This document shows, piece after piece, positions 6,724 through 15,857 of a stretch of 31,433 nt of DNA. The notes under the pieces are model-generated. The model did not search any database and was not told where the DNA came from. It worked only from the letters and a program-made list of their open reading frames with translations. Position numbers and translations under genes: made by a program. Position 1 is the stretch's first letter. The number at the start of each line of letters is the position of its first letter. Source of the DNA: Spirochaetota bacterium (lineage in GTDB: Bacteria > Spirochaetota > Spirochaetia > Treponematales > Treponemataceae); NCBI GenBank assembly GCA_023398165.1, contig JAEWSQ010000027.1:1-31433 (forward strand), given 5' to 3'.

Positions 6724-8823
6724 ATGATGTACAGCGAAGAAAACGGCATGCTTATTGCAAAAGAAGGAAATACATCAATTTTCATACAGCCGTGGGGTAA
6801 AAACTCTCTGCGTGTTCAGATGACGAAAGAACGCATCATTGATGAGAATACTTGGGCTTTGAGTGAGCCTTGGTCAGGGACAGAACTTAGTTCTGTTACA
6901 ATAGAAAAAGCTGCTGTGACTGCTCCCTGGCACAAGCATTACCCCGGTGCAGAATCAAAAACAGAAACTTTTTGGACCGCATCGATTACCAATGGAAATA
7001 TTACCGCAGATTTTAATCATGAAGGATGGCTTACCTTTACTGATAAAACAGGCAAAGTACTTCTTAAAGAATATTGGAGAAACAGAGCCAGAATAGACCG
7101 GTACTGCGTCCCGCTGAATATTTCTGCAAGGGTTTTAAAACCTCTTATGGGAACAGAAGCCTGGGAACTTACTGCCAGGTTTGAAGCCTTTGACGATGAA
7201 AAGATATTCGGCATGGGGCAGTATCAGGATGAGTATTTAAATAAAAAAGGCCTTGTGCTCGATTTATGTCAACGCAACTCTCAAAGCTCTGTCCCTTTTA
7301 TGATATCAAACAGAGGCTACGGTTTTTTATGGAATAATCCTGCAGCAGGAAGGGTCAGCTTTGCGAAGAATCTTACGGAATGGCATGCACAAAGCACTAA
7401 AAAAATGGATTACTGGATTACATGCGCAGACACCCCTGCTCAAATTATGGAACAGTACACGACTGTTACCGGCCGTACGCCTAAGCTGCCTTCATTTGCT
7501 TCAGGATTCTGGCAGTGCAAGCTACGCTATAAGAATCAGGAAGAAGTTCTTTCAGTTGCACGTGAATATAAAAGGCGGAATTTGCCAATATCTGTCATTG
7601 TAATTGATTTTTTCCACTGGACTCTTCAGGGCGATTTTATGTTCGATCCTATTGACTGGCCCGATCCCGCTGCGATGGTGAAGGAATTGGATTCAATGGG
7701 AATTACATGTATGGTCTCTGTCTGGCCCACTATCGACGAGAGAAGTAAAAACTTCGGATATATGGCGGACAAAGGCTATCTTGTCGGTTTTGAACGCGGA
7801 AGCGGTGTTCACATGAGCTGGATGGGGAACACCGTTTTTTATGATGCGACAAATCCTGAGGCGGGAAAGTTTGTTTGGGAAACATGCGATAAAAATTACG
7901 GACAATACGGCATACAGCATTACTGGCTCGATGAGGCTGAGCCGGAGTACGGCATCTACGATTTTGATCAGTTCCGCTACTCAATCGGACCGGCGCTGCA
8001 GGTGACCAACGTGTATCCCTTATATTTTGCAAAAGCTTTTTTCGAGGGACAGAGCTTTAAAAAACAATCTGATATTCTCAATCTTGTCCGCTGTGCCTGG
8101 GCGGGAAGCCAAAAATACGCCGCGTTGGTGTGGTCGGGAGATATACATTCCTCGTTCCGCTCAATGAAGGAGCAGCTGCAGGCAGGATTAAACATGGGGC
8201 TTGCTGGAATTCCCTGGTGGACAACTGATATTGGCGGTTTTTTAGGCGGAGATATTCATGATCCTGAATTTCAAGAGCTCATTATCCGCTGGTTTCAGTG
8301 GGGTGTTTTCTGTCCGGTGATGAGACTGCACGGAGAACGGCCTCCCTTTGAGGATCTCGGCGATGCGGAATACCGCGGTCAGGTACGGCAGATGCCCTCG
8401 GGACAGGATAACGAGGTATGGAGTTTCGGGGACAGAGCTTATGAAATAATGCAGAAATTTCTTCACCTGCGTGAGAATCTGCGTCCTTATATTCATACGG
8501 TAATGGATGAAGCGCACGAAAACGGAAGTCCCGTTATGAGACCGATGTTTTATGAATTCCCAAATGACTGTAAATCATGGGATTGCTCAAGCCAGTATAT
8601 GTTAGGTTCCCGTATTCTTGTTGCACCGGTAATGGACAAGGGTGTTGAAAGAGTAAAAGTGTATCTGCCTCAATCGGACAGTACCGGCAGCTGGACAAAT
8701 CTTTTTACCGGTGAAAAATTCAATGCAGGGCAGACTATAGAAACACAGAGCCCTCTTGACTATATACCTGTTTTTTACCGCGGAGAAAATCCCTTGACTG
8801 ATAGCAATACTAACGTACTTTAA
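6724..8823 (+). CDS. GH31 alpha-glycosidase, probably alpha-xylosidase
   Basis: This enzyme hydrolyses alpha-linked sugars by the retaining GH31 mechanism. ATG 6724 follows GGGAGC at proper spacing; an earlier ATG at 6703 lacks a site. The 699-residue protein has an N-terminal beta-sandwich, then a (beta/alpha)8 barrel from about residue 260. The nucleophile is D403 in YWLDEAEPE, the general acid is D473 in WSGDI, and TDIGGF follows. The Asp-Glu-Ala-Glu-Pro-Glu form resembles alpha-xylosidases such as XylS rather than plain maltases, so xylo-oligosaccharides are plausible substrates. No signal peptide is seen, so it is probably cytoplasmic. It is a single gene with no transporter beside it. 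Its last 14 bases overlap the end of mraY. It holds three exact 12-mer copies (encoding SSVP, GQSF and GDRA) and a one-mismatch copy at 6877-6887. Confidence 0.88.
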   Translation: MMYSEENGMLIAKEGNTSIFIQPWGKNSLRVQMTKERIIDENTWALSEPWSGTELSSVTIEKAAVTAPWHKHYPGAESKTETFWTASITNGNITADFNHEGWLTFTDKTGKVLLKEYWRNRARIDRYCVPLNISARVLKPLMGTEAWELTARFEAFDDEKIFGMGQYQDEYLNKKGLVLDLCQRNSQSSVPFMISNRGYGFLWNNPAAGRVSFAKNLTEWHAQSTKKMDYWITCADTPAQIMEQYTTVTGRTPKLPSFASGFWQCKLRYKNQEEVLSVAREYKRRNLPISVIVIDFFHWTLQGDFMFDPIDWPDPAAMVKELDSMGITCMVSVWPTIDERSKNFGYMADKGYLVGFERGSGVHMSWMGNTVFYDATNPEAGKFVWETCDKNYGQYGIQHYWLDEAEPEYGIYDFDQFRYSIGPALQVTNVYPLYFAKAFFEGQSFKKQSDILNLVRCAWAGSQKYAALVWSGDIHSSFRSMKEQLQAGLNMGLAGIPWWTTDIGGFLGGDIHDPEFQELIIRWFQWGVFCPVMRLHGERPPFEDLGDAEYRGQVRQMPSGQDNEVWSFGDRAYEIMQKFLHLRENLRPYIHTVMDEAHENGSPVMRPMFYEFPNDCKSWDCSSQYMLGSRILVAPVMDKGVERVKVYLPQSDSTGSWTNLFTGEKFNAGQTIETQSPLDYIPVFYRGENPLTDSNTNVL

Positions 8824-9880
8824 ATATCAATCCTATCATGGCAATGGTAATGAGAATCTGCAGAATCATGAATTTAACCAGAACCTGCGTCGGAGACCAT
8901 AACCGAGTTTTTCTCATATGATCATGAAGGGGGAATCGGATTTTTTCGAAGATGCGTATTTTGAAAAACCGCAGCAGAAATACTTTTAGGAGACCCATTC
9001 CGCCGTTAACGAGAATGATCGATGATGTTGCAAGAATTAGGAAGGGGTTGCCTGAAACGATTACACATATACCTATATAAAATCCCAACGCTCTGCTGCC
9101 GGCATCTCCCATAAGCACCTTGCTGGGGAATGCATTATGCCAGAGGTATCCCATCAAAACGCCTGAAAGGGAGAAGGTCATAACTGCCCAGGTAGCACCG
9201 TCGTACAGATGCGGCACCAGAAGGTATGCTGATATTTCCTTGTGTCCCAAAATAAAATAAAATATGATACCCATTGTTAACAGAGCTATAAGAACAAGAG
9301 TGCTTGAAAGCCCGTCAACTCCGTCAGTGCAGTTTGTGGTATTTATTGATGTCCATAGAATTATGGTAGACAGACTGATAAAAACCCAGGGGGTTACGGT
9401 TACCGGTTTTGAAATGAAGGGGAGCCAGAATTGAAGAGGCAGACCATGCTGCACTTTATCATTAAGGAAATATAAGGCGCAGGAGGCGGCAATACAAATA
9501 ATAAGATCGCAAAGAGCTTTTTTATATTCACCCCAGCTTGTGACACTGCGGTCATCGAGAAAGCCTGTGAGCATTGTTATCCATGTCAGGATAAGAACTG
9601 CTATCTGTACTTTATGAAGCGGTGCAAAGAGAAAAACAAGGAGTACAAAAAAAGTTATGAAGACAACGCCTGAACCCGTGGGTTTACCCTTAGCTGCCTC
9701 TGCATTAAGAGTGAATTCCCTGCCCCTGTCTGAAGGCAGAAATGTATAGAATTTCGGAAGTAAAAAATATGTTATGGTAAAGCCTGCGTATAACGCCAGG
9801 GTAATAAGAACGGCATATGACCTGAGAAGACGGGACGGTCCAAAAAATTCTATAAAATATGAAGCCAGATAGTACAGCAC
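8810..9880 (-). CDS. mraY: Phospho-N-acetylmuramoyl-pentapeptide transferase (MraY)
   Basis: MraY transfers phospho-MurNAc-pentapeptide to undecaprenyl phosphate, forming lipid I at the inner membrane. The 356-residue protein has about ten hydrophobic segments and the family motifs: GFLDDR (D109, D110), NTTNCTDGVDGL (around 180-191), GDAGS (D259) and PLHDHMRK (318-324). In the last motif the usual three histidines are reduced to His-Asp-His. It starts at GTG 9880 behind GGAGG with a seven-base spacer. The gap to purH upstream is only 24 bp, so the two are probably co-transcribed. It lies apart from the mur operon at 17.6-23 kb. WecA-type transferases are the alternative, but the PLHDH segment and cell-wall context favour MraY. 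Confidence 0.88.
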   Translation of the reverse strand: MLYYLASYFIEFFGPSRLLRSYAVLITLALYAGFTITYFLLPKFYTFLPSDRGREFTLNAEAAKGKPTGSGVVFITFFVLLVFLFAPLHKVQIAVLILTWITMLTGFLDDRSVTSWGEYKKALCDLIICIAASCALYFLNDKVQHGLPLQFWLPFISKPVTVTPWVFISLSTIILWTSINTTNCTDGVDGLSSTLVLIALLTMGIIFYFILGHKEISAYLLVPHLYDGATWAVMTFSLSGVLMGYLWHNAFPSKVLMGDAGSRALGFYIGICVIVSGNPFLILATSSIILVNGGMGLLKVFLLRFFKIRIFEKIRFPLHDHMRKTRLWSPTQVLVKFMILQILITIAMIGLIFKVR

Positions 9881-9904
9881 GGGACTTCCTCCTAAAACCG
9901 ACAG

Positions 9905-11515
9905 TTAGTGTTTAAAATGCCTTGCTCCGGTAAATACCATTGCAATTCCCAGTCTGTCTGCTGCATCTATAGATTCCTGATCTCTCATGGAACCGCCCGG
10001 CTGAATAATTGCTTTAATACCGTATTTTGCAGCTTCTTCCACACAGTCGCAGAACGGGAAAAAAGCATCACTAATCATAACTTCGGCATTTGAAATCTTT
10101 TCTTTATCGGTTACTGCCTTAGCCCTCTCAAGCGCCTGGGAAGCAGCCCAGATTCTATTTGTCTGACCGCAGCCGATGCCTATAGCAGCTCTATTTTTTA
10201 CAACGACAATTGCGTTTGATTTTGCAAACATAGCGACAGTCATTCCGAATGCCATTTCATCAATCTGAGAGCGGGTAGGCTGAGCCCTGGTAACAACCTG
10301 CCATTTTTCAAAAAGTACTGTGTCGCGGTTTTGAACAAGAATACCGCCGTCAACGGAGGTGCATTCCCATTCATCATCCGCGTTTACTTCCGCGGTAACT
10401 ATACGGAGATTTTTCTTAGCAGAGAATACCTGCAAGGCGTCGGGAGTAAAACCTGGAGCAACAATTACTTCCAAAAAGCATTGTACCATTTCTTCCGCTG
10501 CTTCTTTGTCGATTATTGTACTGCAACCAATAATGCCTCCGAAGATCGAAACGGGATCGCAATTATAGGTTTTTCTGTACGATTCCACCACAGAATCACC
10601 CAAAGCAGCCCCGCAGGGAGTATTATGTTTTAAAGCAACGGTGAAAACAGAACCTGCGGCATCTGCAAATGAAATACCGTCAACAGGTTTTGCATTTTTA
10701 ACATGCTTATTGAAAGCACACACGGCCTTCCATGCAACATCAAGATCCCTGATATTGTTATATGATAACTCTTTACCCTGAAGCTGTTTCATACCGCCGA
10801 ACGCGCCTTTTCTGTCGGCAGTGAGGTATAAAGAAGCTTTTTGATGGCCGTTTTCACCATAGCGTAAGCTCTGTCCCTTAACAAGAGAAAGATTGTAGTA
10901 ATGGGGAAGTTCTTCTTCCAGCATGAAACGGGAAACGGCGGCATCATAGGCGCTTGTAAGATTGAAAACCTTGCCGGCAAGCCGTTTTTTTAATTCCAGA
11001 GGGATACTCATCTGTATGTCCCCGGGGACAGAGCTTGAAGTTGATGACAGGCATGAAATAACTTCGCTGTAGTCAGCAGGATCGGTAAGGACGATTACAT
11101 CCTGGAAGTTCTTTGCAGCAGAGCGGAGCATTGTCGGACCGCCGATATCAATAAATTCGACCGTTTCGGTAAAGGATAAACCGGCTTGAACTTTTTCAAA
11201 AAAAGGATAGAGATTAACACAGACGAGATCGATGGGCTGAACTCCGAGGTTTTTAATAGTATCCATATGGGATTTATCATCGCGGCGTGCAAGAAGTCCT
11301 GCGTGAATAAAGGGATGCAGCGTTTTAACCCGTCCGTCGAGGCATTCGGGGAAACCGGTGACAGAGCTTACATCGGTAACAGGAACTCCGTTCTTACTCA
11401 GGTAGGAAGCTGTTCCTCCGGTGGAAAGGATTTCCCATCCTTTACTGTCAAGGAATTGAGCAAGTTCAAGAACACCGTCTTTTACAAATACACTAATAAG
11501 AGCACGTTTTTTCAT
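9905..11515 (-). CDS. purH: Bifunctional AICAR formyltransferase / IMP cyclohydrolase
   Basis: PurH catalyses the last two steps of de novo purine synthesis, converting AICAR to FAICAR and then IMP, in the cytoplasm. The 536-residue length is normal. The N-terminal cyclohydrolase domain shows ALISVFVKDG, STGGTA, TGFPECLDGRVKTLHP and the IDIGGPTMLRSAAKN segment. The C-terminal transferase domain shows LRYGENGHQKA, ELSYNNIRDLD, HNTPCGAA and a final GGSMRDQES...VFTGARHFKH. ATG 11515 is the natural start although the GAGG upstream is rather distant. It is followed by mraY and preceded by a strong extended -10 promoter. Two exact 12-mer copies lie inside: one (10867-10877) encodes the GQSL just before RYGEN, the other (11025-11035) encodes SSVP. 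A one-mismatch copy lies at 11358-11368. Confidence 0.96.
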   Translation of the reverse strand: MKKRALISVFVKDGVLELAQFLDSKGWEILSTGGTASYLSKNGVPVTDVSSVTGFPECLDGRVKTLHPFIHAGLLARRDDKSHMDTIKNLGVQPIDLVCVNLYPFFEKVQAGLSFTETVEFIDIGGPTMLRSAAKNFQDVIVLTDPADYSEVISCLSSTSSSVPGDIQMSIPLELKKRLAGKVFNLTSAYDAAVSRFMLEEELPHYYNLSLVKGQSLRYGENGHQKASLYLTADRKGAFGGMKQLQGKELSYNNIRDLDVAWKAVCAFNKHVKNAKPVDGISFADAAGSVFTVALKHNTPCGAALGDSVVESYRKTYNCDPVSIFGGIIGCSTIIDKEAAEEMVQCFLEVIVAPGFTPDALQVFSAKKNLRIVTAEVNADDEWECTSVDGGILVQNRDTVLFEKWQVVTRAQPTRSQIDEMAFGMTVAMFAKSNAIVVVKNRAAIGIGCGQTNRIWAASQALERAKAVTDKEKISNAEVMISDAFFPFCDCVEEAAKYGIKAIIQPGGSMRDQESIDAADRLGIAMVFTGARHFKH

Positions 11516-11551
11516 ACTTTATTTCTAACCTCGTTTGTCAAAGAATGTCCG

Positions 11552-11580
11552 ATTATAGCATAAAATGGCATGGAATGCAA
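11552..11580 (-). promoter_or_regulatory. Sigma70 promoter of purH-mraY
   Basis: On the minus strand TTGCAT (11575-11580) and the consensus TATAAT (11552-11557) are 17 bp apart, with TG one base before the -10 box (extended -10). The leader is about 30 bases. Confidence 0.65.
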
Positions 11581-11773
11581 AGTGCAAACTGATTTAAATG
11601 AATAACCTCATGGGATTCATATGAAATTAAGCGGGTATTTTCCGCTCACAGGTGATACATTGGCTCTATGCAGGTGTTATATATTGCAGAATACATTCAA
11701 CAAAGTGCTGTATTAACGATGCATGAGGAAGCAGCGCATGCTGATATCAGCATTACTATGACAGGAGAACATT

Positions 11774-12610
11774 ATGAAAAAAATTAATACACTTTCGGCT
11801 GCAGTATGTTTGATTGCAGTTTCTCTACTTTTCAGTTCCTGCGCCGACATTTTTAACCTGTTCGGTTCCGGAATAGATGCAAAAACTGTAGTGCTTGATC
11901 AAACCTACAGTGCTTCAGCAGTAACAGGAGTTTCAATAACTCTTGTCAGTGAAAGCCTCGATATTGTAAGCCATGCACAGCCGGATTTCCGGGTTGTAAT
12001 TGAATCTAATTTAACTGATGAAGATTATTACCCCATTGTAACAATTATGAATGATACATTCAAAATTCTTGATCAGACAAAAAATATACCGTTAGGAACA
12101 AATTATGACTGTTCGGTAAAAATATATGTACCTGAAGGCTTTACCGCAGTCAGTACTGATAAGGGCTGGACAATTGAGACTGTCAGCGGCTACATAGATG
12201 CCCAGACTCTCTCTGCTCCGGTTGTCAATCTGGAAAGCTCCAGCGGCTACATAACCGTAACAGATATATCAACAAGTACTCTGAATGTAAACACAGTGAG
12301 CGGAAGTGTATCAATAACCGGAAAATCAGGCGCCTTTGCCGTGTACAGCACCAGCGGTTCGGTTGCTATTACTCTTTCCCAGATGTTCACATCGAATTCA
12401 AGTATTCAAACAATTTCCGGATCGATAGATGTCGGTTTCCCTGAAAATGACGGATTTGTTCATGCATATGAAACGACTTCGGGTTCAGTAAAAAATTCTT
12501 TTACAGGACTGCAGACAAGCGGAGGAGCCGGAAGTATAACCTATAAAACAGCAGCTGTATCTCTGACGACAAAAAGTACCTCAGGTTCTGTAAAAGTTAG
12601 TAAAAAATAA
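11774..12610 (+). CDS. DUF4097-like surface lipoprotein
   Basis: This 278-residue protein begins with a typical lipoprotein signal: Lys-Lys, a hydrophobic run and LLFSSC, with the lipidated cysteine at 23. The rest is rich in Ser, Thr, Gly and Val and shows recurring strand-turn units such as TVSGYID, SSSGYITV, TVSGSVSI, STSGSVAI, TISGSIDV and STSGSVKV. These are characteristic of the right-handed beta-helix predicted for DUF4097/DUF4098 (adhesin-like) proteins. AGGAGA precedes the ATG. It is a single gene that converges with the antiporter, and its terminator lies inside the antiporter coding region. An envelope or adhesive role is plausible from the fold but is not shown. No dispersed 12-mer occurs in it. 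Confidence 0.75.
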   Translation: MKKINTLSAAVCLIAVSLLFSSCADIFNLFGSGIDAKTVVLDQTYSASAVTGVSITLVSESLDIVSHAQPDFRVVIESNLTDEDYYPIVTIMNDTFKILDQTKNIPLGTNYDCSVKIYVPEGFTAVSTDKGWTIETVSGYIDAQTLSAPVVNLESSSGYITVTDISTSTLNVNTVSGSVSITGKSGAFAVYSTSGSVAITLSQMFTSNSSIQTISGSIDVGFPENDGFVHAYETTSGSVKNSFTGLQTSGGAGSITYKTAAVSLTTKSTSGSVKVSKK

Positions 12611-12612
12611 TA

Positions 12613-14337
12613 TCAGCCTAAGCTGGCAAGTTTTTTGTGTAAATCTACAACCTTACCGTGGAGATAATGCTCCACGGTATTTTTTTCGATAATACCGCAT
12701 ACACAGCCCTTTTCATTGAGAATCGGAAGAGCTTCGGCATCTTTATCAATAAAAAGTTTTAATACATCATCTAAAATCATGTCGGGAGTGATAAAAACAG
12801 TACACGGTTCCATGATGTCATAGGCAACAAGTGCTTCAGATATTTCACCAATCTGCAGTGATTCCTTCAGGTGATCAACGGTTATAAGTCCGGAAAGTTT
12901 ATTAGATGCATCACTGACAACATAATTGAGATTGTAGTGTTTACTGAAGGAATCAAGAATATCAGTCAGGCGGGTGGTTTCCGATACAATAGCAGGCGAA
13001 GATGATGAACAGATCATTTCACCTGCAACACTCACTTCATTTACACAGCAGGTTTTCATAATATCAGCTTCGCAGATATCCAGTCCGCATTCCCCTGCTT
13101 TGGTCACTGCATATCTAACGCTGACAGGACCAAGAAGCTGTACAACAAAGGTTGTAGCAGTCACTATAAGAACTACCGTCGGTCCGATTGTCTGCGAAAA
13201 CTGCTGCCCCGCAGATATTGAAAGCCCTATTGCAACGCCGGCCTGGCTTAAAAGGCAAAAGGGTAAATATTTCTTCACCGTTTCGGGTGCTTTCGTCAGT
13301 TTTGAACCGAGTTTTGCCCCTATTGATTTTCCAAGGGTTCTTAACAGGAGATACAGAAACGCGATCAAAGCAACAAACGGTGTCAGATTCCAAATATTTA
13401 GTTTTGCACCAACAAGAACGAAAAACAACACATAAATCGGCGGTGTAAATTTTTCAACGAGCGAGAAGATTCCGCGTGTTTTTACTGTTGCAAAATTTAC
13501 CATGAAGAAACCCATGGCCATTGCGGCAAGTATGGTATCGAGTTCCAATAGTTCACAGGTACCTGATGATAAAAGAATTGCCCCAAGAGAGAGCGTTAAA
13601 ATTCTGTCCTCATTAACCATAATATTTTTAATGACAAGACTCAGGAGGAAACCAATTAAAGATCCTGCTCCGATTGATGCAAATACATCGTAGGCTAAGT
13701 GTAAAAGCTGACCCGAAAGGGAACCCCCCGTGTATCCAAGCAGAGAAGAAGCAACAGAAGCTACAATTGCATAAAGAATAAGGGCGACCGCATCATCAAG
13801 AGCCACAATACCTAAGACGGTGCTGGTTAACGGCCCCCGGGTTCTGTTTTCCCGAAGAACATCGGTAGTGGCTGCGGGTGCAGTGGCAGAGGAAACTGCT
13901 CCCAAAACAAGACCGATGGAAAGAGACGTTGCGATATTTTTAGTAATAAGAAAAGATACAAGGCTGACAACGATGGAAACAGTAAAAAAGGGGACGACAG
14001 CCTCGAAAAGAAGAATACCTGTGAACTGCTTCCCGTATTTTTTAAGAACGCTTGTTTTAAGTTCCCCTCCGATCAAAAAACCTATAAAAGCAAGGGCTAT
14101 ACTGCTTACTGGATTCAGCATGGAAATAACTGAAATGCTTAATACCTGAAACCCTGACTGTCCGATTAAGATTCCTATAACAATATATCCGACAACCTGG
14201 GGTATTTTAACCTTTTGAAAGAATCTGCCGCCAAGGCTTCCAAGTAAAAGAACAATACCAAACAGCAGGATGAGCGATGCACCGTCAACCGCATCAAACT
14301 GCATAAAATCCGGGAGAAATTCTGCAAAAATATTCAT
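12613..14337 (-). CDS. CPA2/Kef-type cation:proton antiporter with two CBS domains
   Basis: This is an inner-membrane monovalent cation/proton exchanger. The 574-residue protein has about twelve hydrophobic segments over residues 15-405, with family stretches GRFFQKVKIPQVVGYIVIG, GFLIGGEL and an ALDDAVALILY segment. The paired Asp residues in the last segment match the ion-binding acidic residues of CPA transporters. A cytoplasmic tail follows, with two CBS-like motifs from about residue 430 (one around LSGLITVDHLKES, one around LPILNEKGCVCGIIEKN), suggesting adenine-nucleotide control. The start is ATG 14337 behind AAGG. Na+ or K+ specificity cannot be read from the sequence. It diverges from purA. 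Confidence 0.85.
   Translation of the reverse strand: MNIFAEFLPDFMQFDAVDGASLILLFGIVLLLGSLGGRFFQKVKIPQVVGYIVIGILIGQSGFQVLSISVISMLNPVSSIALAFIGFLIGGELKTSVLKKYGKQFTGILLFEAVVPFFTVSIVVSLVSFLITKNIATSLSIGLVLGAVSSATAPAATTDVLRENRTRGPLTSTVLGIVALDDAVALILYAIVASVASSLLGYTGGSLSGQLLHLAYDVFASIGAGSLIGFLLSLVIKNIMVNEDRILTLSLGAILLSSGTCELLELDTILAAMAMGFFMVNFATVKTRGIFSLVEKFTPPIYVLFFVLVGAKLNIWNLTPFVALIAFLYLLLRTLGKSIGAKLGSKLTKAPETVKKYLPFCLLSQAGVAIGLSISAGQQFSQTIGPTVVLIVTATTFVVQLLGPVSVRYAVTKAGECGLDICEADIMKTCCVNEVSVAGEMICSSSSPAIVSETTRLTDILDSFSKHYNLNYVVSDASNKLSGLITVDHLKESLQIGEISEALVAYDIMEPCTVFITPDMILDDVLKLFIDKDAEALPILNEKGCVCGIIEKNTVEHYLHGKVVDLHKKLASLG
12654..12686 (+). terminator. Rho-independent terminator inside the antiporter coding end
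   Basis: TACCGTGGAG (12654-12663) and CTCCACGGTA (12670-12679) form a perfect ten-base-pair stem with a six-base loop, followed by seven T residues. It sits 44 bases after the lipoprotein stop codon and serves the plus strand. The same bases encode part of the C-terminus of the convergent antiporter gene. Confidence 0.85.
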
Positions 14338-14425
14338 AATACCTTAGTTATAGTAGAAATGTAAAAATCATGCTACTGCAGAGAAAAAATAAGAAGCAGC
14401 TCTGTCCCTCTCTTTTTCAAAACGG

Positions 14426-14441
14426 CGATTTATGCTAGACT
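14426..14441 (+). promoter_or_regulatory. Probable extended -10 promoter of purA
   Basis: TATGCTAGACT in this stretch contains TG-C-TAGACT, an extended -10 box about 35 bases before the ATG. No convincing -35 box is seen. A dispersed 12-mer copy (14398-14408) lies about 20 bases upstream. Confidence 0.35.
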
Positions 14442-14477
14442 GCGTTACGTTGACGATATGCAACGGAGGATCATTGA

Positions 14478-15698
14478 ATGAAAGTAGTTGTCATTGGAGC
14501 CCAATGGGGTGATGAAGGAAAGGGAAAAATGGTAGATTATCTTGCTGATGAAGCAAAGGTAGTTGTAAGGTATGCAGGCGGAGCAAATGCCGGGCACACC
14601 ATAGTTATAGGCAATGAGCAGTATGCTCTACACCTTGTACCTTCCGGAATTTTATATCCTGACAAAACTGTATACTTAGGCATGGGGATGGTAATAGATC
14701 CGGAAGCCTTATTCAATGAACTGCAGATGCTTAAAGACCGGGGAATACAGTGGGAAGGCCGCGTGTACATATCAGACCGGGCTCATCTTGTATTACCCCG
14801 TTACCGGAAACTGGATAAGGAAAGAGATGCAGGGCGAAAGAGACCCATAGGAACAACTGGAAGAGGTATTGGAACAACGTATTCCATGAAATCTGAGAGG
14901 GACGGCATACGCCTTGCAGATTTAGACTGGAAAGAGAAAATGGATGATCTTGAAGAGGAAGACAGAGTATTTCTTGAAAAATATGCATCCAGACTGATAT
15001 CAATGCGGGTGAACCTTACAGCAGAGATGTACAAACACCGTAAAGATAATATACTGCTTGAAGGAGCCCAGGGTGCGCTGCTGGATCTCGATACGGGAAC
15101 ATATCCATATGTATCATCGGGAATGTCCTGTTCTGCCGGAGCTTCCATCGGAGCCGGTATCGGGCCGAGGAGTCTCGATAAAATTCTCGGAGTTTTTAAA
15201 GCATATTCCACCCGTGTCGGCAATGGTCCGATGCCGACTGAATTTAATGAGAAAACCCAGAGCGAGCTGTATCATTATGTACGTGAGACCGGAAGAGAAT
15301 ATGGAGTAACAACCGGAAGACCCAGAAGATGCGGATACCTCGATCTTGTAGCTCTCCGTTATGCATGCCAGACTAATTCAATAGATGAATTAGTACTGAC
15401 ACACCTCGATATTTACGATACCCTGGATGAAATTGAAGCATGCGTGGCTTATGAAATAGACGGGAAAAAAGTTACAGATTTCCCCGCCTCAATAGAAGCT
15501 CTTAATAAAGCAAAACCAGTACTGCAGAAATTTCACGGATGGAAACAGTCATTAAAGAACTGCAGATCCTATGATGCAATGCCTAAACCTGCGCGGGATT
15601 ATGTAGATTTTATAGAGAAATTCTGTGAAACTCCGGTTGGAATTATTTCAGTAGGGTATGAAAGAAATGATACCTTCCTGCGGACAAAAATCTGGTAA
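14478..15698 (+). CDS. purA: Adenylosuccinate synthetase
   Basis: PurA joins IMP and aspartate using GTP, the first committed step from IMP to AMP. It shows VVVIGAQWGDEGKGK with the catalytic Asp12, NAGHTI with His40, the IMP-binding SDRAHLVLPRY and GTTGRGIGTTY segments, EGAQGALLDLDTGTYPYV and TTGRPRRCGYLDL. At 406 residues it is somewhat shorter than the roughly 430 of E. coli PurA. GGAGG is placed correctly before ATG 14478. It ends in its own strong terminator, so it is probably a single-gene transcript. It contains no dispersed 12-mer, although copies flank it on both sides (14398 and 15752). Together with purH it makes the window rich in purine genes. Confidence 0.97.
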   Translation: MKVVVIGAQWGDEGKGKMVDYLADEAKVVVRYAGGANAGHTIVIGNEQYALHLVPSGILYPDKTVYLGMGMVIDPEALFNELQMLKDRGIQWEGRVYISDRAHLVLPRYRKLDKERDAGRKRPIGTTGRGIGTTYSMKSERDGIRLADLDWKEKMDDLEEEDRVFLEKYASRLISMRVNLTAEMYKHRKDNILLEGAQGALLDLDTGTYPYVSSGMSCSAGASIGAGIGPRSLDKILGVFKAYSTRVGNGPMPTEFNEKTQSELYHYVRETGREYGVTTGRPRRCGYLDLVALRYACQTNSIDELVLTHLDIYDTLDEIEACVAYEIDGKKVTDFPASIEALNKAKPVLQKFHGWKQSLKNCRSYDAMPKPARDYVDFIEKFCETPVGIISVGYERNDTFLRTKIW

Positions 15699-15709
15699 TT
15701 ACCATTGTG

Positions 15710-15749
15710 ATACGGTCCTGAACATTCGCTCAGGACCGTATTTATTTTT
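15710..15749 (+). terminator. Rho-independent terminator after purA
   Basis: ATACGGTCCTGA (15710-15721) pairs perfectly with TCAGGACCGTAT (15730-15741) around an eight-base loop, followed by a T-rich run. A dispersed 12-mer copy begins directly after it. Confidence 0.9.
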
Positions 15750-15791
15750 AAAGCTCTGTCCCTCTATTTATTAATTCCCTTGCTATTATCC

Positions 15792-15797
15792 TATAAT
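15792..15797 (+). promoter_or_regulatory. -10 box of the acyl-CoA ligase gene
   Basis: A consensus TATAAT lies about 60 bases before the ATG. The -35 region is AT-rich (TTTATT or similar) and poorly defined. Confidence 0.4.
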
Positions 15798-15857
15798 ATG
15801 AGTATGTTGTAGGCGGAGATACTGGTTTCATCTTTAAAACGGGCTTAGGGGTATCCT

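Noticed and set aside
6877..6887. GGGACAGAACT and, in purH, GTGACAGAGCT (11358-11368)
   Set aside because: Each has one mismatch to the core, so they were kept out of the exact count. They may be decayed or nascent copies.
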